The notes beneath the pieces are model-generated. The model was not told the origin of the DNA. It was given only the letters and a program-made list of their open reading frames with translations, and ran no database searches. A stretch of 8,100 nucleotides of DNA from positions 1-8,100 of the forward strand of contig JAAUTT010000166.1 in assembly GCA_012031335.1 (NCBI GenBank), given 5' to 3'. Origin of the DNA: Bacteroidales bacterium. Lineage in GTDB: Bacteria > Bacteroidota > Bacteroidia > Bacteroidales > JAAUTT01. The translations under genes were made by a program, and so were the position numbers. Shown here piece by piece: positions 6,797-8,100 of the stretch (the first letter of the stretch is position 1; every line of letters begins with the position of its first letter).

Positions 6797-7147
6797 TTAT
6801 GGTCTAACGAATAAATCTGTCCGTGTTGTTTGATTCATTGGATTTTGATTATTCCAATTTCTCATCATATTTCTTCTACGCAGCAATATATCTTCTGCTC
6901 TACTTCGGAGTGAATCAAGATTTTCTTCAAGTTCGGCTATAGTACCGATTAGATAAAAACCATGACTGTGGCTACCAATAAGTTCATTTTGAGCAATTGC
7001 TTCTCTGATAACATCTCTCATTTCGACTTCAACTCCACCATCAGAAATTCCAAAATGCCGTGCAAGGTTTCCTGCTGTTATTGGCGAACCACTTCCAATA
7101 TGACCATTGGTGCGTAAATATTGAATTAATTGTGCAACTGTTGCCAT
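6797..7147 (-). CDS. Small winged-helix DNA-binding protein of the R-M operon
   Basis: An intact gene of 116 residues. The N-terminal half reads as a winged helix: MATVAQLIQYLRTNG, then ITAGNLARHFGIS (helix-turn-helix, about 23-35), EMRDVIREAIAQNELIGSHS and the wing SHGFYLIGT. A helix follows (AELEENLDSLRSRAEDILLR, residues 71-90), then a basic, Asn-rich tail. The wing-then-coil pattern is common in phage and plasmid DNA-binding proteins. Its ATG shares one base with the methyltransferase stop (TAATG at 7145-7149), and it ends 12 bp before the endonuclease ATG. That spacing makes it a probable translation-coupled member of the system. It could be a controller that delays endonuclease synthesis, as C proteins do, or a specificity or DNA-binding accessory. 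It is not the usual C-protein (XRE-type) fold. Confidence 0.75.
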   Translation of the reverse strand: MATVAQLIQYLRTNGHIGSGSPITAGNLARHFGISDGGVEVEMRDVIREAIAQNELIGSHSHGFYLIGTIAELEENLDSLRSRAEDILLRRRNMMRNWNNQNPMNQTTRTDLFVRP

Positions 7148-8100
7148 TATGTTGTTTGTATAAGTGAATTGAATTTGTTTTTATACTTAAAATCCGAATC
7201 GTTGTCAACCAACACTAGTCCTGTTTTTACTAAATGGGCATTTAAGAAGGTCTTGTTCTCTAAGTACAAATAACAGAGAAGGTTGTTTTCTTTGTCATAT
7301 TTTTCTTTGTCATATTTTAGGAAAACTCTTTTACCTTTTGTTTTTCATAGAGAAAAGCAGTAGCTTTTCCATTTATAATTGGGTCTTCTTTTATTCCAAT
7401 AAGTTTTATTGTTAAATCGTTACTCAACCTTATTTTTTCTGAACTAATAATTTCTTTAACGGTATACAGTTCTTCACGTTGTGTTGAACTGTCTTTATCT
7501 ATTTTAGAACCGAACTGTAATTTTTTTACATCAATTTTCTTGTCCAGAGTGTGCGGGTCTTTGAAGATGTATGGTAGTTTGCTGATTTCATTTTCATAGT
7601 CAATCGGTGATTGATTTTGAGTTGCAAACTCATAAGTTGTTCCATTCAAGTCTTTTTGGTGTATTTCTAATTTTTCCTTTATGAATGGGATAAATTCAGG
7701 ATTGATTTCATAACCAACAGAATTTCTGTCTAAGTTTTTCGCTGCTAATGATGTTGTCCCACTACCTAAAAAAGGGTCAAGTATAGATTCTCCAACAAAT
7801 GAAAACATTTTAATTAGTCGGTTTGGCAATTCTTCTGGAAACATTGCAATGTGTCCATTTTGTCTTGCTCCTGCAAAATTCCAATGTCCAGCAAAGTTAG
7901 TGTTCCATTCTTCAGCAGTCATTTTAGAAAGTTCTTTCTGTTCTTTTGTCGGTTTGGGTGCATCACCGAGTTTTTTAAAAACAAGAATAAATTCATAGTC
8001 AAGTTTCAGAATGCCATTCTCGGATATGGATATGAACCCATTTGAACGCCACCACCTGTGGTGTTAGAAGTCGTTACTTTCTGCCAAATGATTGCACCAT
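7147..8100 (-). CDS. Beta-class DNA methyltransferase with C-terminal SNase-like domain (5' end off window, two frameshifts)
   Basis: The modification enzyme of the operon; its N-terminus with the S/DPPY-type catalytic motif lies beyond the right edge. Visible are IIWQKVTTSNTTGGGVQMGS, PYPRNGILKLDYEFILVFKK, then NFAGARQNGHIAMFPEELPN, then the AdoMet-binding loop DPFLGSGTT and a GYEINPEFIPFIKEKL strand. With the catalytic motif expected upstream of the AdoMet loop, this is the permuted beta class (N4-cytosine or N6-adenine). One base is missing at about 8017-8018 and one at about 7322-7325. Restoring the second extends the protein past the apparent TAA (7317-7319) to TAA 7147-7149. The tail reads KIRLSNDLTIKLIGIKEDP, FLKYDKEKYDKENNLLCYLY, then ENKTFLNAHLVKTGLVLVD: a staphylococcal-nuclease-like fold. 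The nuclease catalytic residues are replaced (see findings), so it probably binds rather than cuts. Confidence 0.88.

Noticed and set aside
7290..7320. 15-bp tandem duplication (ATATGACAAAGAA twice) as an extra copy of the array repeat
   Set aside because: It encodes KYDKEKYDKE, a normal sequence at this place in SNase-like domains, and it lacks the GGGA tail of the array core.
7851..8045. Plus-strand ORF opposite the methyltransferase
   Set aside because: It lies antisense to the GARQNGHIAMFPEELP and PYPRNGILKLDYEF stretches of the methyltransferase.

Overview
The window looks like chromosomal DNA from a member of the Bacteroidota. It is AT-rich, has almost no Shine-Dalgarno sequences, carries a TAnnTTTG-type -7 box (TATCTTTG) before one gene, and has gene families typical of the phylum. 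This is inferred from sequence style; there is no marker gene.

Layout. (1) Positions 1-3502, minus strand: a potassium-transport operon read right to left. It holds a 43-residue single-pass membrane protein, two tandem and divergent TrkH-type K+ channel subunits, and the start of a membrane histidine kinase that resembles the membrane part of KdpD. (2) Positions 3503-3846: an AT-rich gap between divergent genes. (3) Positions 3847-4573, plus strand: an unrecognised helical protein of about 242 residues. (4) Positions 4582-4845: thirteen direct copies of a purine-rich 14-bp core at a 21-bp period, followed by an unrelated long inverted repeat (4880-4974). (5) Positions 5065-6050: an MNT/HEPN toxin-antitoxin pair bracketed by two long imperfect palindromes, A and B. 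Their gene-facing ends are near-perfect inverted copies of each other, and the HEPN gene is cut short where it meets B. (6) Positions 6063-8100, minus strand: a restriction-modification operon. It holds a beta-class DNA methyltransferase whose C-terminus is a degenerate staphylococcal-nuclease-like domain, a small winged-helix protein whose start overlaps the methyltransferase stop, and an MjaI-like restriction endonuclease. The right half from about 4.58 kb is therefore a defence or mobile island joined to a housekeeping ion-transport operon.

Reading caution. Five genes contain nine single-base deletions, nearly all in short homopolymers and never insertions. Restoring one base at each site gives continuous, family-like proteins. 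I read this as sequencing or assembly error rather than mass pseudogenisation, and the gene spans below bridge these breaks. The TAA codon near the start of the endonuclease and the truncation of HEPN are not explained this way.
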